64,000 bases of DNA from Kwoniella bestiolae CBS 10118 (GCF_000512585.2 NC_089244.1:2133186-2197185), one strand, 5' to 3'. Counted from the stretch's first letter, positions 1 to 13,176 are shown. Translations and numbers: made by a program. Notes: generated from the letters alone by a model not told the origin.

Positions 1-569
1 ACTGATCAGCTATGAATAGGTTACCCTCGGGAAAGGAGATTGGTTGTCCGTCGTTCGTCACGGTGACCCTTCCAGACAGAAGAGATTGTGTCAGAGCGTA
101 TGCTTCGTGAAGACGGTATGCGGACTCACTCTGCACCACAAAGCTCGGCTCTCCATATCGATGGACTGACGGCTGAGTGGAGTGTGATAAATTATTGTAT
201 CAGCCTTTGCTGGTCGCCGACGGGTACAATCATACAATCACCCAGCAAGCCCACCTACCTACCGCTCTGGCAGAGCTCAAATTGGCAGCCGCAAAGGCAC
301 ATGCGTTCAGGCCGTTGGTCATGGCGGACATATCCCCCAGGGCATCTGCCCCCGCTACAGCACAAGATCCATGTAGATCATAGTATCTGACAGGCCTCTT
401 TCAGCTGAGTTTGCCACATTGCTAGACAGGTAATGGCAAAGCGAAGCAGGAGGACTCACATTGTTACTTCAGCATTATCAATCCTTTGCCCCGCTGAAAC
501 AAGGCTCACACCGATCAAAGCAGTGGAACCCAGGTATAAGCAAATATGAGCATTGCTGAACATAGTCAT
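1..569 (-). CDS. Small secreted protein, 5' part only
   Basis: Partial gene running off the left edge. Spliced by hand as exon 1 569-460, exon 2 395-263 and exon 3 172-1 (open at the edge). Exon 1 begins MTMFSNAHICLYLG and carries a hydrophobic signal peptide ending near VSLVSA. Introns have GTGAGT and GTAGGT donors, and the frames join cleanly at both junctions. The mature part contains two cysteines (HGSCAVAG, LNACAFAA) and reads continuously through a GTGAGT in exon 3 as coding (FVVQSESAYRLHEAY). I do not recognise the family. An extracellular or cell-wall location is inferred from the signal peptide alone. A four-copy 8-bp repeat lies just upstream, in the presumed 5' leader. Confidence 0.6.
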
Positions 570-590
570 CGTTTTGATCGCTGGGCCGAA

Positions 591-625
591 GTTGTATAGT
601 TGTATAGTTGTATAGTTGTATAGTT
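591..625. repeat. 8-bp microsatellite (GTATAGTT)n
   Basis: Four tandem copies of GTATAGTT, directly upstream of the start codon of the secreted-protein gene on the minus strand. They are likely in its leader or core promoter. Confidence 0.8.
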
Positions 626-1486
626 GAAAGAATGTATATAGTGAGGAGAATCTGTCACACTGTGTGACCTGAAGATACGAGGACCGTATACAAGATCAGA
701 TACCAGACCTAATCTTCGCATTGATTACAAATAAGGAAAGAGATAAACAGGATTCAACTACTCACAACCATCTTTTACGGTGAAATAGGGACAGGTTTCC
801 ATCTGGAAAAACGACTGGATCTCCCAAAACGTCTTGTAGACTGGAAGAGGTAAATTGATACACATCACTACCCCATTGATCAAAGGATCACCGCAGGCGA
901 TGGAGACAAGTTTGATATTCATGAAAGGATAGGCACAAAGCTTGGGATTTTTTGAAACGATGAAACGAAACGAACCTCACTGCATATATCAGTGTAGCCG
1001 CTCTGTGTTACACAGAAATTTGAGTCGAATGAACGGTAAACGGCAAAGATCGTCTGGAAAGATGGTGGAGCCATTACAAGGCTCAGCTTGAAGGTCGATT
1101 GATGTTTTGGAAGTTGAAGTCACGGAGTCACTGATAGTAGGATTCCAGTTGTGATGTCAAATCATTGACTTCTGAGTGTGCCATACACCGGAAAGAGGAC
1201 GCTCACTTGTAGCTGATGTGAATGACATCGCCATAACAGTGTAAGCCAAAGTCACAGTGTAATCGTAGAGTACTGGTAAGGGCATGCAGATTAACGTTAC
1301 ATTCAGTCAGTGTACGCGGAAGTCATCAGTATGATCTATATCAGTTCATTCTATATCAATTTGCTATGTGCATCGCATTACTTCACAAAGTATCACGAAT
1401 TGGTCGTACTAAATATAAGACTTACAGAGATGAATCTAACTATCACAGGGTGTATGTCCCATTCCCGTCAAGTCATAAAACACTAC
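626..1486. other. Intergenic interval with one weak ORF
   Basis: No convincing gene. A 54-codon minus-strand frame (922-758, starting MNIKLVSIACGDP) is open and ends beside a GTGAGT-like site, but I could not splice it in frame to anything. Treat it as unproven. Confidence 0.4.
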
Positions 1487-4014
1487 CTACGTTAACGTTA
1501 ATCCATCCCCGACTCTCACCTGTCTTTCCAACCCAGTATCCAAATCTCGAATCACCAATACTTCTTCATCATCCTCTCCAACCATTTGGGTGAACTCGAT
1601 GTTCGGTGTATCTCGTGAGGATTCATCATTGTCCGCATTCTTGATCACATTGGATGAAGGAGTAGCTTCTCCGGTTGGCGATTCGAGATGAGCTTGATCC
1701 TTGTCATGTACCTCAACGTCGACTGAGCGTATACCAGCAGCAGAAGGTCTCAATCTAGGCGAGAGGGTGGGTAAATGATATACAGTCTTGAGGTTCATTT
1801 TCATACCTAAGCCCAGACCGCCCTCTGCTTCAACTTCGTCATGCGTGGCAGGAGAGGCCAACATGGGAGATAATATAGGCGTGGAAGATGAGGAGGAACG
1901 AAGAGCGAAATCCAGATCGGGGGAATCGAATGTGCCTTGTAAAGCTGTAAGGGCCGAGACGATGTGAGAGTCCAGTCTGTACATTGGTTTTGACGATCGT
2001 TGGGGACGGGATGTGGTCGATGAATGGGGTGATTCGGGCTTTGTCTCAATTTGAGACGACGCTGACTGTTCAAGAGAGATGGGTTCAGGGGTGTTGTCCA
2101 CGTCCTCAGGTGTTGAGAGATAGTCCGACCTCCCTTCTCCATCATATTGACTGCCGGTATCACTCCTAGGCAGATAATCATCGACCTGAGGGAATTCCAA
2201 TCTCGTATATTCCTCCAGACTACCCAACCTATCTTGATGGCCACCTAGATCACCCACATCCATCGAAGCGTACCTTTTCTTCACCCTATTCCCTCGCTTG
2301 ATAGACTCCTTGTTCATCAAAGGTGTATTCCAAGGTGTATTCCCATTTTTGGATCCACCAGGAACCAGGGGAGCAGACATGTCGAATAATGCCGTTGCCG
2401 ATGATGGAGATTCTGTGATGGGTGAAGAACCATAAGTGAATGATGCTGGTCGGGTATATGTAACCTGCGATGGGAGAGTCGATTGCGAATGAGCTGGTGA
2501 GGAGTAGTAGAGGGATACCGAGAATCCTGATGAGGTGTTCTCCATGGCCGTTGCTTCTCCAATATTCCCATCACCAACGTCTAAATTTGGGGAATGCGGC
2601 TGTTCATCTTTTGATGAGTGTTGACAAGGTGTCCTGTCACCCTCATTCCGTGGCTTGACAACCCATTTCCCTCTCCTCAAACTTCTTCCCCTAACCTTCC
2701 TACCCAGCTTCAATTCTAATTCCCTCCATACTTTCTCAGCTTCATCGATCTCACCTGAGCTCTCATCAGATTCCCATTCCAGTGTCATTGGAGGTGCACT
2801 TGAGGGTACGAGGTAAGGAGCTGTGAGACCTGGTTCTTCTCGAGGGATGGCAGAGTGTGTAGATGAGATGGAAGGATGCTGAGATTTCAGCCCACCTTCA
2901 TATGAGTATCCTGTTTCTTGTCGGTCAGGCAAAGGTAAAGGTGGATTGACAGTGGCTACAGTCCTGATTGAATGATCCGATATGGTAGACTCAGTATCTT
3001 CACCTTCCAGTCCTTCCAGTTCGCCTTCAGAATCTATTCCTAAAGCTTTGATCAGAGCGTTATGGTCAGGTGGCGAATAGACCTGAGACAATCTAGCGGA
3101 GGAGGGACGATCTTGTCCCTTTTTCTTGATGGCTCGATGTCGTGCCAGTGAGGAAGCGGATGAACATGTGGAAGAAGCTGTGGAATGATTGGAAGGATGT
3201 CGAAAGGGTTCGACTGAGGTAGGAATACTAGGTGCTCTAGGTACAGGTAGAAAGGATGGACGAGGTTCAGGAATGGCGATGGTGGCTTGCGTTATGTACG
3301 AAGATGAAGAAGACGCGGTGGGCACTGGCTGATGACTTGCTGGACGAGGTTTGGGTATAGTCATCAACGGTGAGGGATCAGCAGGTAGGGAGACCGGTCG
3401 AGAGTGAGAAGGTAAAGGTAATCGGCTAGATTGCTGAGTGGAAGTCATAGGTCGTATATGGGGTCTGGGTATCTGTATAGCGGGACGTTGGATGGAAGGC
3501 TGTCGATGAGCTTTGATGGACGGTCGATAGACGGAACGAGGACGTATCTGAGGTTTGGGCATGGACGTGGAAGTAGAAAGTGGGATGGGACCAGTGTCTT
3601 TCAACTGGTATTTTGGCACCTAGTAGCGAAGCAATATATGTCAGTCTTGATTGCATCGTATGCAGATGATCAGAGACAACATGACAGCGAGTCTGCTCAA
3701 CTCACCCTTGGTCCGCTATTGGCAATGTGATGAGGTACTTGTTGAGTACTCATATTGGGTATAGGGGTAGCGAGAGGACTCCAAACTTCTCTAGGTGTCA
3801 AGAAACTAACTCTGGGTGGTGGTATCTTGCTTGTGGTTGATCTTGACTGCTCGTCTTTGGTTTGACCAGTGAGACTCCTGCGTGTAGCGGTTGTTTGACG
3901 AATTCTTGAAGTGGTTCTCAACGGTAAAGTGCTGGGAGGTTGGATCCTAGAAGTGAAATGTGATTTAGGTATCTTGGTCTCGTCGAGAGTGTTCTCTGAA
4001 CCTGAAGTTGACAT
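1487..4014 (-). CDS. Large Ser/Pro-rich disordered protein
   Basis: Two exons, 4014-3706 and 3619-1487, join in phase 0 (SGPR|VPKYQLKDTG) across an intron with a GTGAGT donor and CTAG acceptor, giving about 813 residues. The protein is dominated by Ser, Pro and Thr. It has basic Arg-rich stretches in the first 200 residues (RIRQTTATRRSLTG) and scattered acidic patches (ALGIDSEGELEGLEGED, EWESDESSGEIDEAE). No transmembrane segment, signal peptide or catalytic motif is visible. The composition fits a scaffold, cytoskeletal or regulatory protein rich in phosphorylation sites, but that is inference. The C-terminus has short ordered-looking pieces (EEVLVIRDLDTGLERQVRVGDG). I do not recognise the family. 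Confidence 0.75.
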
Positions 4015-4827
4015 CTCGACAAGTGAGTGATGTTGATCAAAGCGTCCAGCGGCGATATGATGAGGACTTGCTTGGGGTGGACTACTGCCCAGCAGTTTTC
4101 AAAATGGCAAGAAACGTTGAATGGTGACCGTGATGTCCACACCGAGGTTAGGTATGACTTGGACTCGGCTAGCGAGAAGGTAGGGGCGGTGGCTCAAACA
4201 AAGGACAAGCCAAGGGGAAGGTGAAGGGGAAGGGGAAAGAGATGTACCGCAATCGCAACCGCAGACACACAGCCGAATAGAAATGCGAAGTCACACTACT
4301 AGTCATGTTGGATAAATGATACCTGTCCGTGTACACCGAGTGGATGGAGCAGTGAGTCGTGAGAGGAGAGCGAGGAGGAGTGTGAGTGAGCAAGTGCCTG
4401 CGTATAATGCAGTGTGTATGAGATGGGAGATGATGAAGAAGAGTGAGAGTGATGATGAAGTCGATGCTGTGTATGTTTTAGTATAAGATATCCATCTCAA
4501 CCTGAATCATACACAGCCTCTCTCTTGCTGTTGGGTCATTACAATTGAAGTTGTAATCATTCGTAATCATCTCGTGCTCAGCTCTCACCGGGAGTTGATC
4601 CCGCTAATCACGCCATTACAACAGATCTACAACTATGTTCCTTTGATTTCTTGGCTTTTATCGTCAGGCTCTGTCTCTGTCTCTGTCTCTGTCTTTGTCT
4701 CTATCTTGCTCTGATCCATACAAACGTTACATCTAGCCATTCAACAGTTGTACAGTACATCTGTCTCACACCTTGCTTCGTACACGACACGAGAAGATCA
4801 CCTGCTGTTCTCATCGACAGGTAACAT
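4015..4827. promoter_or_regulatory. Divergent promoter region with CT-rich tract
   Basis: The space between the minus-strand Ser/Pro-rich gene and rightward genes. A pyrimidine tract of repeated TCTCTG sits at about 4672-4712, a common promoter feature in basidiomycete yeasts. Short ORFs here are low complexity and look spurious. Confidence 0.45.
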
Positions 4828-5058
4828 ATGAGCGGATCATGGGAATCACAGGGTCCTAGAACAGGCGCCCCGCCATTGGCGCCGAATGAGAACGATACTA
4901 TTTCTTCGAATGATCGGCTCGCTTCAGTCAGTCGGTCAGTCAGTCCAGGTTCTCTTCGTATCCCTTTAGTCGCAGAACCAATGAGACTGTTTATAGACGC
5001 CTTCGTCGATCTACCTCCGCGCGCTTATGTCAACGATAACTATAAGAAAGATATCTAA
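4828..5058 (+). CDS. Short hypothetical ORF, possible relic
   Basis: A 76-codon frame beginning MSGSWESQGPRTG and ending NDNYKKDI. It is Ser/Pro-rich with a more ordered end (MRLFIDAFVDLPPRAYVND). It is not part of the amidohydrolase fold, and I found no in-frame splice to the gene that starts at 5181. It could be a true small gene, an upstream ORF of the amidohydrolase transcript or a remnant of a lost gene. Confidence 0.25.
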   Translation: MSGSWESQGPRTGAPPLAPNENDTISSNDRLASVSRSVSPGSLRIPLVAEPMRLFIDAFVDLPPRAYVNDNYKKDI

Positions 5059-5180
5059 TATTGACGCACTCACAAGATGAGATTAGACCGCACCACCCCT
5101 GTCGACCTGATCTTAGACTGTCCTGCGCATTCTATTTGTAGAACGTCAGCATTGAAAGAAATACCATAGCCCATTTCGAC

Positions 5181-7047
5181 ATGCTCAGCTGCCTAAGAGG
5201 TCTAATCGCACTATCTGCATCCAACCAAGATAGTCGTAAACTACCGAACAGTTCCGACTCAACACTGGTTGGCGAAAAGTGCGAGAAACAGTCAATAAAT
5301 GAGAGCAGGAAACCATCAGCGGTATTCTATAACAACGTGCGCTTGATAGGATCCAAGGGAGCTGGGCTTTGCAATGTTTTGGTCCAAGACGGTCAGGTCA
5401 AATGGATCGGAGGAGTAGATGAAATAAGGGGATTGCCGGTGGACGTAGAGAAGGTTGACCTAGAGGGTCGATGGCTTGGACCGGTAAGTTAAAACTTCAA
5501 ATGGACACATATATGCCTATATGTGAACTTCAGTGCTGATAATCGTGCGCCTTCTTCAGAGTATGATAGATTGGCACGTCCACTCCAAGCTAGCAGCGCA
5601 TTACAACCACCGAGTGCACCTCGAGACCGTCAAATCGGTCGAAGAGGTGTTTGCTCGAATGCGGGAAGCTCTGACAGATCCAAGATACGATCGTGAAGAC
5701 CTGATAGGAGTGGATATGAGGAATGGGGACTGGCCAGATAACGACTTGATGAATCGTGTAAATCTAGATGAGAGGGTCAGCTCTACGAGACCGATCTTCT
5801 TGTTCTACAATGGGTATCATTCGGTCGTATGCAATTCCGTTGGATTGGAGAAGTATGGCGAGAAGGCTGAAGGATCGGGGATACTGCTGGAACATGATGC
5901 TTGGCCCTTGACGCATCAGTTAGGGAAAGTTGGTGATGAGGTCATGGACGGTTGGGTACAAACTTGGGCTGAGAATGCTGCGTGAGTTGGATTCTCGCTT
6001 GCCTAGGACCTTCTACGTGACGCATGGTTGACCGTTATGGATGCCTGGGTCCAGCTCCATGGGCGTGACGGAGATTGTCGACCTAGAGATCGACTTCAAC
6101 ATCCGCGATTGGCGGCGAAGATGCATAAACGGTTTCGACACTCTTCGAGTGAATTTAGGTATCTACGAGTATCACTTCGAAGACGCTATCAAGCAAGGAT
6201 ACAAGACTGGTGATGTGGTAGACGCCGATGGTTTGATCAAGATTGGCCCGTTCAAGATGGTCACCGACGGTGGACTAGGGTCGCAAACCGCATGTTGTCA
6301 TGATCCTTATCCCAATACATCCGACCATGGGATAATGAACGATTCGCCCGGGAAGATCAAAGAATGGACGAGAAAAGCTACGGAGCATGGGTTCAGGCTT
6401 GCGATACATGCTATAGGTGATCAAGCCAACACCATCTGTCTCAATACCATGGCCACTAACCCAATCCCGCCGCTGGAGGGCTCGACCATAGAACACGCTC
6501 AGCTATTGGTTTTAGATGAGATACCGATTTTCACGAGACTGGGTCTGACAGCTTCGGTGCAGCCTGTACATCTGGTTGACGATAGGGAAACATGTTTGAA
6601 GTATTGGCCAGGGAGGGAACATAGAGCATGGGCTCTGAAGAGTTTAGCGGATGTCGGTGTAAAGATGAAATTCGGAAGTGATAATCCGGTAGCGGAGCTG
6701 AATCCGTGGGAAGCGATGGCAGTAGCTATAAGTCGGAAGAGACAGGGTGGTCTACCTTTGAGTGAGGAACAAGCTGTGGATATCCATACAGCATGGGTAT
6801 CTAGCACGTCGGTAAGTCTTTAGTCATTCACACAGCTGATATCACCCTTGCGCTATATGTCGAATAGTTATTATGAGCTGACTTACCTTGGCTGACATTG
6901 CAGAACGGGAAAGCAAGTATCGAAGTAGGTGATCGAGCAGACTTTGTACTTGTGGATAAAGATCCACTGCAGTGCAATGCGGATGGACTGAGGAGTATAG
7001 TCGTGCATGGCACGATACTGGGCGGACGATGGACATTTCGAAAGTAG
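5181..7047 (+). CDS. YtcJ-like metal-dependent amidohydrolase
   Basis: Four exons (5181-5483, 5560-5981, 6055-6811, 6904-7047) splice in frame to 541 residues, the usual length of YtcJ/AepA-type enzymes. The metal-site HxH is seen in MIDWHVHSK, and later ligands lie in LAIHAIGD, STIEHAQ and the Asp of KFGSDNPV. The order is that of the amidohydrolase TIM barrel, with the flanking beta-sandwich at both ends (ASIEVGDRADFVLVDKDP near the C-terminus). The family hydrolyses C-N bonds in amides, imides or formyl groups; the substrate here is unknown. There is no signal peptide, so a cytosolic location is inferred. The start at 5181 gives the expected N-terminal strand (VLVQDGQVKWIGG); no upstream alternative is better. 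Confidence 0.85.
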
Positions 7048-7156
7048 ATGGGTTATACGATCGCTTCCATAAGTATGATCAATGTATAAATATCTTGTAA
7101 ATACTTCTTCGCGCGTCCCGTCTCTTAATCTATAACGTCTAATATGACTTCTTCGT

Positions 7157-8381
7157 CTATTGTGAGAATTGAACACAAACTTTCCCGACATGCTTTTGAG
7201 CTTCCATGTACTCGTAGGCTTTGGGCAAATCGTTGAACTCGAACACCTCGTCGTCCACCACAGGTTTGATTCCATTACTATCTATAGCCTTTACCATATC
7301 TTCGCACTGCTCTCTACTTCCCACAAAGATTCCTCGGGCGATGCACTGATAAGATAGACAGTCAAGTATCGAGGGCATCTTCTCGTCTGAACCAGCCACG
7401 AAACCGATGACCGAAATTACGCCTTGGAATCCGATTGCGTTGAGAGATTGCTGGAGTGTACCTGGACCACCGATCTCGATGACATGTTGGAACCCTGCTC
7501 CATCCGGTGTGAGACCTTTGGCGGTCTTACCCCAGTCGGAATCGTCTTTGTAGTTAATCACATGATCTGCACCGAGGGATTTGAGCTGTTCGGCCTTGGC
7601 GGATGATGATGTGGTGGAGACTACAGTCGCACCGGCAGCTTTTGCGAACTGTAAGATACTCAACATCGTCAGGATGCACCCTTGGTTTCGATTGAAAAAT
7701 AGATCACAGCAGCTCACCTGCAGGGCGAAGAGAGACACACCGCCGGTGCCCTGGGTCAAAACCCAATCACCAGGTTTCAAAACTCTCCCTTCTAATCCGA
7801 AGAGGGAATCCCAAGCTGTCAAAGCCGCACAAGGGAGTGTAGATCCTTGAACGAAATCGTAACCCTTGGGCATGGGGGCAGCATCCAGCTCGCTCACTAC
7901 CAGGAACTCCCTGGCTACTCCGTCTATAGGTCCGCCAAGAGATGGTTTACCAGGTTGGTGAGCTTGATGGAAAGTGGGTAATACCTTGTCACCCTTCTTG
8001 AATCTGGTAACTCTAGATCCGACTTCTTCTACAACTCCTGCTGCGTCGGATATAGGCACAACGATGTCTTTGAGAGGGAAGGGGTATGTGCCCTAGAAAC
8101 ATTGAGGGATCTCAGTTCCATACACAAAAGCAACCAAAGGAGTGTAGACACCCACCCGTACAATCGAGATATCTCTGTAGTTCAACGATACAGCCTTGAC
8201 TGTGTGTCAAAGTTCCGTTGGATCAGCACAAAGACCGGAGAAGATGAACACTGTACCGCTCACCTCGAACCAAGATATCGTTTTCCCCTACTGTAGGTAT
8301 CGGTTGATCCTTCTCGATCACCAATTTGTCATAATCTCCCCGTCCAGTCAACTTCCATTGCTTCATAGTGTTTGATGCCAT
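7157..8381 (-). CDS. Zinc-type/quinone-oxidoreductase-like NAD(P)H dehydrogenase (MDR family)
   Basis: Four exons (8381-8264, 8199-8156, 8092-7718, 7648-7157) give 342 residues, normal for the medium-chain dehydrogenase/reductase superfamily. The N-terminal GroES-like domain is seen in VKAVSLNYRDISIVRG and PISDAAGVVEEVGSRV. The Rossmann part has VLTQGTGGVSLFALQFAKAAGATVV. The cysteine and glutamate ligands of catalytic zinc are not obvious, so a zinc-free quinone-oxidoreductase-like enzyme is more likely than a classical alcohol dehydrogenase. One 69-nt intron is in frame, so it reads through as a spurious insertion unless removed. The gene converges tail to tail on the amidohydrolase, with only about 110 bp between stops. 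Confidence 0.85.
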
Positions 8382-9997
8382 TTTCGATTGTGATTGATGA
8401 GTTTGCTTGTATGTATGTTAAACTGGGCGTATAGTCAATTCGAACCGAATATTTATACGTTCAATCTCTGACTTTCACCAACGGGACGATATGTTACAGA
8501 GAACCATAGTCGTCTGCATGCAAGCCTACTGTGCTTGCACTCATATCCGATCTGACGTCAATATTCAATTGAGATGTGTCAGAATCACTCCACCAGATTG
8601 ATAATCTCTGCACATCCTCCACTTTTTGCATCGTTTACGGCACCCAATAACAAACACGACGTCGGTCGGCTCTGTCTCTCCCTCTTTCTGGGTCTAGGTA
8701 TAGTCACCGGAGGCATCAGAAGAACACATGCATCGCTCAATTCCTGGAATACCTTCACATGATATCTTTACCGAATATCTATGATTACTTGATTCTCCTC
8801 ACGACAAACGTGGTGGAGGGATAGTATTCGTACTCTAAGTTACGAGTTCTGGATTGAACAGTTTAAGCGAAGTTGATTTGGACTACTGCAACCTCGCATA
8901 GTCCCAAAGGTTGGTCGAGGGTGCGTTGCCAGTGATGAGCGTGCTAGCTAGTCCTCCTGACAGCACAGCCTAGAGTGTTGCCACTCATCGCAGGGGACTT
9001 TTTTGCTGATGAATACCTATCCATCAAACCAAAGTCCACATTCCACATGTTCTGGTCCGCCCAGATCTTCGACCTTTTCAAGATGTTTACTTTATCTATT
9101 ACATAGCCCGGTCCCAAATTTTATTCAAGTGCATGTCGGACCGCAGGATTCGCTATTCCTCCCAGGCAGCTGACTATGGATCCGCAAATCATCTCTTCTG
9201 CCCTGTGCCAATTCTTCCGTAAAGCATGATCATCTCGCGAGAGAGGTGTATCGCCCGGCCTCCTCTTGCTGGGCCATATCGATGTTGCAGCTCGGTTTGT
9301 ACCGTCCGTCCGTCTCGGGAAATCTGACAAGCTGGAACCGCAGCAATCGTTGCTCAGTTGTTTTGCCCTGCAAGGCTGAACACAGGTGCTATATCGATGC
9401 TCCATCCTGTCAGAATAAGATGCTCGAGATATGAAATTGATGGATGTTCGAGCCAGTTCACAGCCGACATTACATGTTGTACACAGTAAAGGTGTCGTAG
9501 CAAAATATCAATAACCCATCCGAAGGGTTAAGATAGCCTGATCATCCGGAAGCAGCGTGTCTATGGTGGAAAAACAGATACCACTTAGTCGTGTCAACCC
9601 ACTAGCTGCCCCGCTGAGCAACAAAGCGCCGATACGTTGTCAGCGATCTTAGATGAAGTAGAGGTAGCTGTTAGAGTCGTTGTAGATAGGCAGACCGTGA
9701 AATTGAGGTATCACCTCCCAATTTGGGTTCAGACTTACCTGTACGCGGTCATAATCAGTATCAGTACCCAAAATTGCCTTTGAGATGCGATCTGAACAAT
9801 GAGAAGATACCCACCTGTCGATCAGATTCGAAGCGATTCCAACGGTCATTCCGGTCCGAATGATCGGACAGATCTTCAACCGAGTCATAAACCCGTAAAC
9901 AAGCATCCCGTCCTTCGCATGAAATCCAATGAGAATTCACTTGATTGTGATCATCTGTGTTGATGTCTGACTTCTCGACATTGAATATCAGTCATGC
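8382..9997. promoter_or_regulatory. Long divergent intergenic region
   Basis: 1.6 kb between the minus-strand dehydrogenase and plus-strand cytochrome b2. No supported gene. Short frames on both strands lack consistent splice structure. The right part must contain the CYB2 promoter, but I see no motif that decides its regulation. Confidence 0.5.
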
Positions 9998-12313
9998 ATG
10001 ATGAGGACCGGGATCATAGGTAGTACAGTCAAAATTTTCGGAGCATCAACCTGCAAATCATCCAAGTCGATATCGACGACCCGGCACTTCACCTCTACAA
10101 CTACTCGCGCCGAAACTCGACATGAAAAGACTAGATCGCATATTCTTGCACTGGCCGGAGCCATGACTGTAACTGTGAGTTTTCTTCACGCATGATCTGA
10201 CTTTTGGCTCAAGGCCTGCTCTGTAGGCCTTGTATGCTGGATACAGATCTTATACAAGATTAGATAACTCGGTAGATGTCAACGAGGAGCAACGCATAGA
10301 CCCAGATGGAGGGGTATCAGGCGCAAAAGGGTCGAAAAGGTCCGGAGACGTATCGAAGCTTGATGTTAGGGAAGATCTGCGAGGCGAAGGCTGGAGAACG
10401 GATAAGGAGAATGGGAAGGAGAAGGGATACATAACGATGGGGGAGGTAGCGCGTCACGACTTGGCTCATGACGCTTGGGTAGTCGTAGAGGGAAAAGTCT
10501 TCGAGTGAGTTTTGTTACATATATCCTAAGACCAGACAATTGACCAGCACTGGCCCAGTGTTACCGAATTCCACAAATATCACCCTGGAGGCTCCCAAAT
10601 CATCGTTGCGAATGCCGGGCGGGACGTAACGTGAGTTGGAAGATCGCCCAATTGTTGCTCACCCATTCAGTGAGATTTTCAAGCCTATACATCCACCCAA
10701 GACCCTCGAGAACAATCTGGCGCCGGAATGTTTCAAGGGGCTCGTGGATCCTCAAGCCGCGGCAAATGTGAGTCAACGGGCGTGAGCCGTGCTAACGTGA
10801 CTGCAGTCACTCAAGGCATACGAGGCCGAGCAGCGGAGGGTGAATTCGGCAAGAGACGCATTACCACCTGTAGAGACGATGTTGGGATTAGATGAACTGC
10901 AGGTGAGTAGCCTTGAACCTCGATTGGGATGAATTCACGGTGGCTGAATCCATCAAACCGCATCAGGAGGCAGCAGAATCATTCCTCAGTCCTAGAGTCA
11001 TCAACTACTATGGTGCATCGAGTTTAGATGGGTACTCGACAGCTGAAAACCGCTCAGCTTTCCGTAAATGCCGGCTGATTCCACGGGTCATGCGGAACGT
11101 CACTACTGTCCGTCCACAAACGACGATCTTTGGGATACCATCCGCATTACCAATATACATATCACCAGCTTCCAATGCGCTGCTAGGACATCCCGAAGGA
11201 GAGTTGAACATTGTAAGAGGAGTGGGTAGGGTTTGTAACATTGCACAGTGCCTTACTGACACAACTCACAAAGGCTTCCAGAACTGGTATCGTTCAAGGC
11301 GTCTCTGCCGCTGCATCTTTCCCTCTTGATGAGATAATACAAGAGAAAGCCAACATGGACCAGGAAAGCGGAAACAGCATGGGGATGGTATATCAAGTAT
11401 ACTTGTCCCGTGATCGCCAGAAAAACGTGGAACAGCTGAAAGAAGTAGTTGATGGCGGTGTTCAGTGGGTCTTTCTAGTACAGCATGAAGCTGAAGAGGT
11501 GCTAAATATGTGGACAGGGCTTTGATTCTCACAGTCGATTCAAATGTCGGTGACCATCGGCAGAGCACCGAGAAGCTCAAAGGAGCCAGAGGAGATGCGC
11601 AACCTGGCATACGGATGGGGCCAATAGCAAACTCTGATCAGTGGCACGATGCCAGTCAAAACTGGGATGACCTCAAGTTCATACGAGAACATGCCCCCGG
11701 CTTGCCAATCTATCTGAAGGGAGTATCACATATTGAGGTGAGTGATCATATCTGAAATTTTGTAAGCGGCAAAGATGATGACCAAACTGGCTGGCCGGAT
11801 AGGATGTCCGACTTGCTAAGAAACATGGCCTAGCGGGATGCATTCTGTCAAATCATGGTGGAAGGCAACTCGATGGGTACGTGACTGGACTCTTAGCTTG
11901 GTTTCGCAAATCCTGACAGACGTGCGATCTTTCCAACATATAGTGCACGGACAGGCTTTGACACCTTAAGGTCGATCCATGCACAAGATCCGCAATTGAT
12001 CCAAAACCTTGAAATATATATCGATGGAGGATGTAGAAGAGGCCATGAAGTTTTACAAGCTCTGGCATTTGGGGCGAAAGGAGTAGGCCTGGGTCGACCG
12101 TTCTTGTATGCACAAGCGGCTTACGGAGAGAAAGGCGTGATACGGGCTGTGCGAAGTGAGTGTGTTGGCTGTGGAACAAGATGGTATTGCTGACACTCCT
12201 TCCTCGTAGTCCTGGAAAAGGAGATAGCGACAGCAATGCAGCTGTTGGGTGTCACTGACTTGAGTCAGATAAAGCCGGACATGATAGAATGTTTACAGGA
12301 AGTGTGGAAATGA
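9998..12313 (+). CDS. CYB2: L-lactate dehydrogenase (cytochrome), flavocytochrome b2
   Basis: Eleven exons splice in frame to 539 residues: 9998-10174, 10227-10504, 10559-10630, 10671-10767, 10807-10902, 10967-11230, 11274-11457, 11499-11737, 11803-11876, 11944-12155, 12210-12313. The N-terminus is Arg/Ser/Thr-rich and followed by a hydrophobic stretch, as in mitochondrial intermembrane-space presequences. Next is a cytochrome b5 domain with the heme motif YHPGGS and the second heme histidine in FKPIHPP. The FMN domain has LILTVDSNVGDHR, the catalytic histidine in SNHGGRQLDG and the FMN loop DGGCRRGHEVLQAL. The family oxidises L-lactate to pyruvate and passes electrons to cytochrome c. The 41-nt intron at 11458-11498 is unusually short, but it alone restores GGAKYVDRALILTVD. 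Confidence 0.92.
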
Positions 12314-13176
12314 GATTCGATATTATGCATCTATTATGTTGTAAACTCCATTACTTCCTTCATGATCATGATACAGTAATCTGGACAGCATCCACACATC
12401 GTACACGATACAAACTAGGGGGAGCACGACCTTGAGATTTCAGGAATGTCGAGCTGCGTGTCTTTGGCTTGGACTCCTTTTCGGACCGATACGTTATTGA
12501 CATTTGCAATCTCAATCTATGTTATCGACTAGATCGGCCGTATCGATCACTACTTGTATAGCACACTGGTAGGGTAAGATGTTTATCCATTTGTCCGAGT
12601 TTCTTCGCAATGGGGGATGAGACCGTGTCGGCTTCTTTCGTTTCAGGATACACCAACGCGACCCTGAGAAGCAGTGCAGCCGATGTGACATCTCTCCGAT
12701 ACCGCCGGCGGGAGCGTCGCAGTAGAAAAACGCTTGGCTGGCTGAATATAGAATTTTCGTCTTTAGCCTCGTTTGAGACCCTTAGTTCAATATGGACCGG
12801 ACCACTCAGGTATGTGACACCGTTATTATCGGCATGGTGGTTTTTTGATTGAGTGACACATACTTTCGCATTAACAATGTGTGTGATTGGTCCAGCTAAG
12901 CGACGAAAATGAGGGCTCCAAACGAAAGTGGAGAACGTCAACGATGAACGATAAAGCCCCAAAAGCCTGGGGAACCATGAGGTGTTTTCTCGTCTATCTT
13001 TCCAAACGCCTTGAAAAAGATCAAAGTCTGGATATCTGATCTCACCACCCCATTCTGTTTCAATCCACTGATTCCATTTTTTCTTTTTTTCTGAGTGGAT
13101 TACCATTGGAACAGCCATACTGATTAAACCTTACACTTCGATTCAATAACTTCCAGTCCTCAGCATCAAAAGCACA
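12314..13176. promoter_or_regulatory. Intergenic region with CGG palindrome
   Basis: The interval between cytochrome b2 and the sugar porter. A perfect 10-bp palindrome CCGCCGGCGG at 12702-12711 could serve as a zinc-cluster (CGG/CCG) site for the porter. A 198-codon minus-strand frame here lacks any family feature and is treated as spurious. Confidence 0.4.

Noticed and set aside
9649..9990. Minus-strand open stretch with intron-like borders before CYB2
   Set aside because: A frame reading DSVEDLSDHSDRNDRWNRF can be spliced to AILGTDTDYDRVQ, but there is no start codon and no continuation on either side.
12522..13118. 198-codon minus-strand ORF upstream of the sugar porter
   Set aside because: No family motif and no splice partners, and it lies in a promoter region with low-complexity ends; probably chance.
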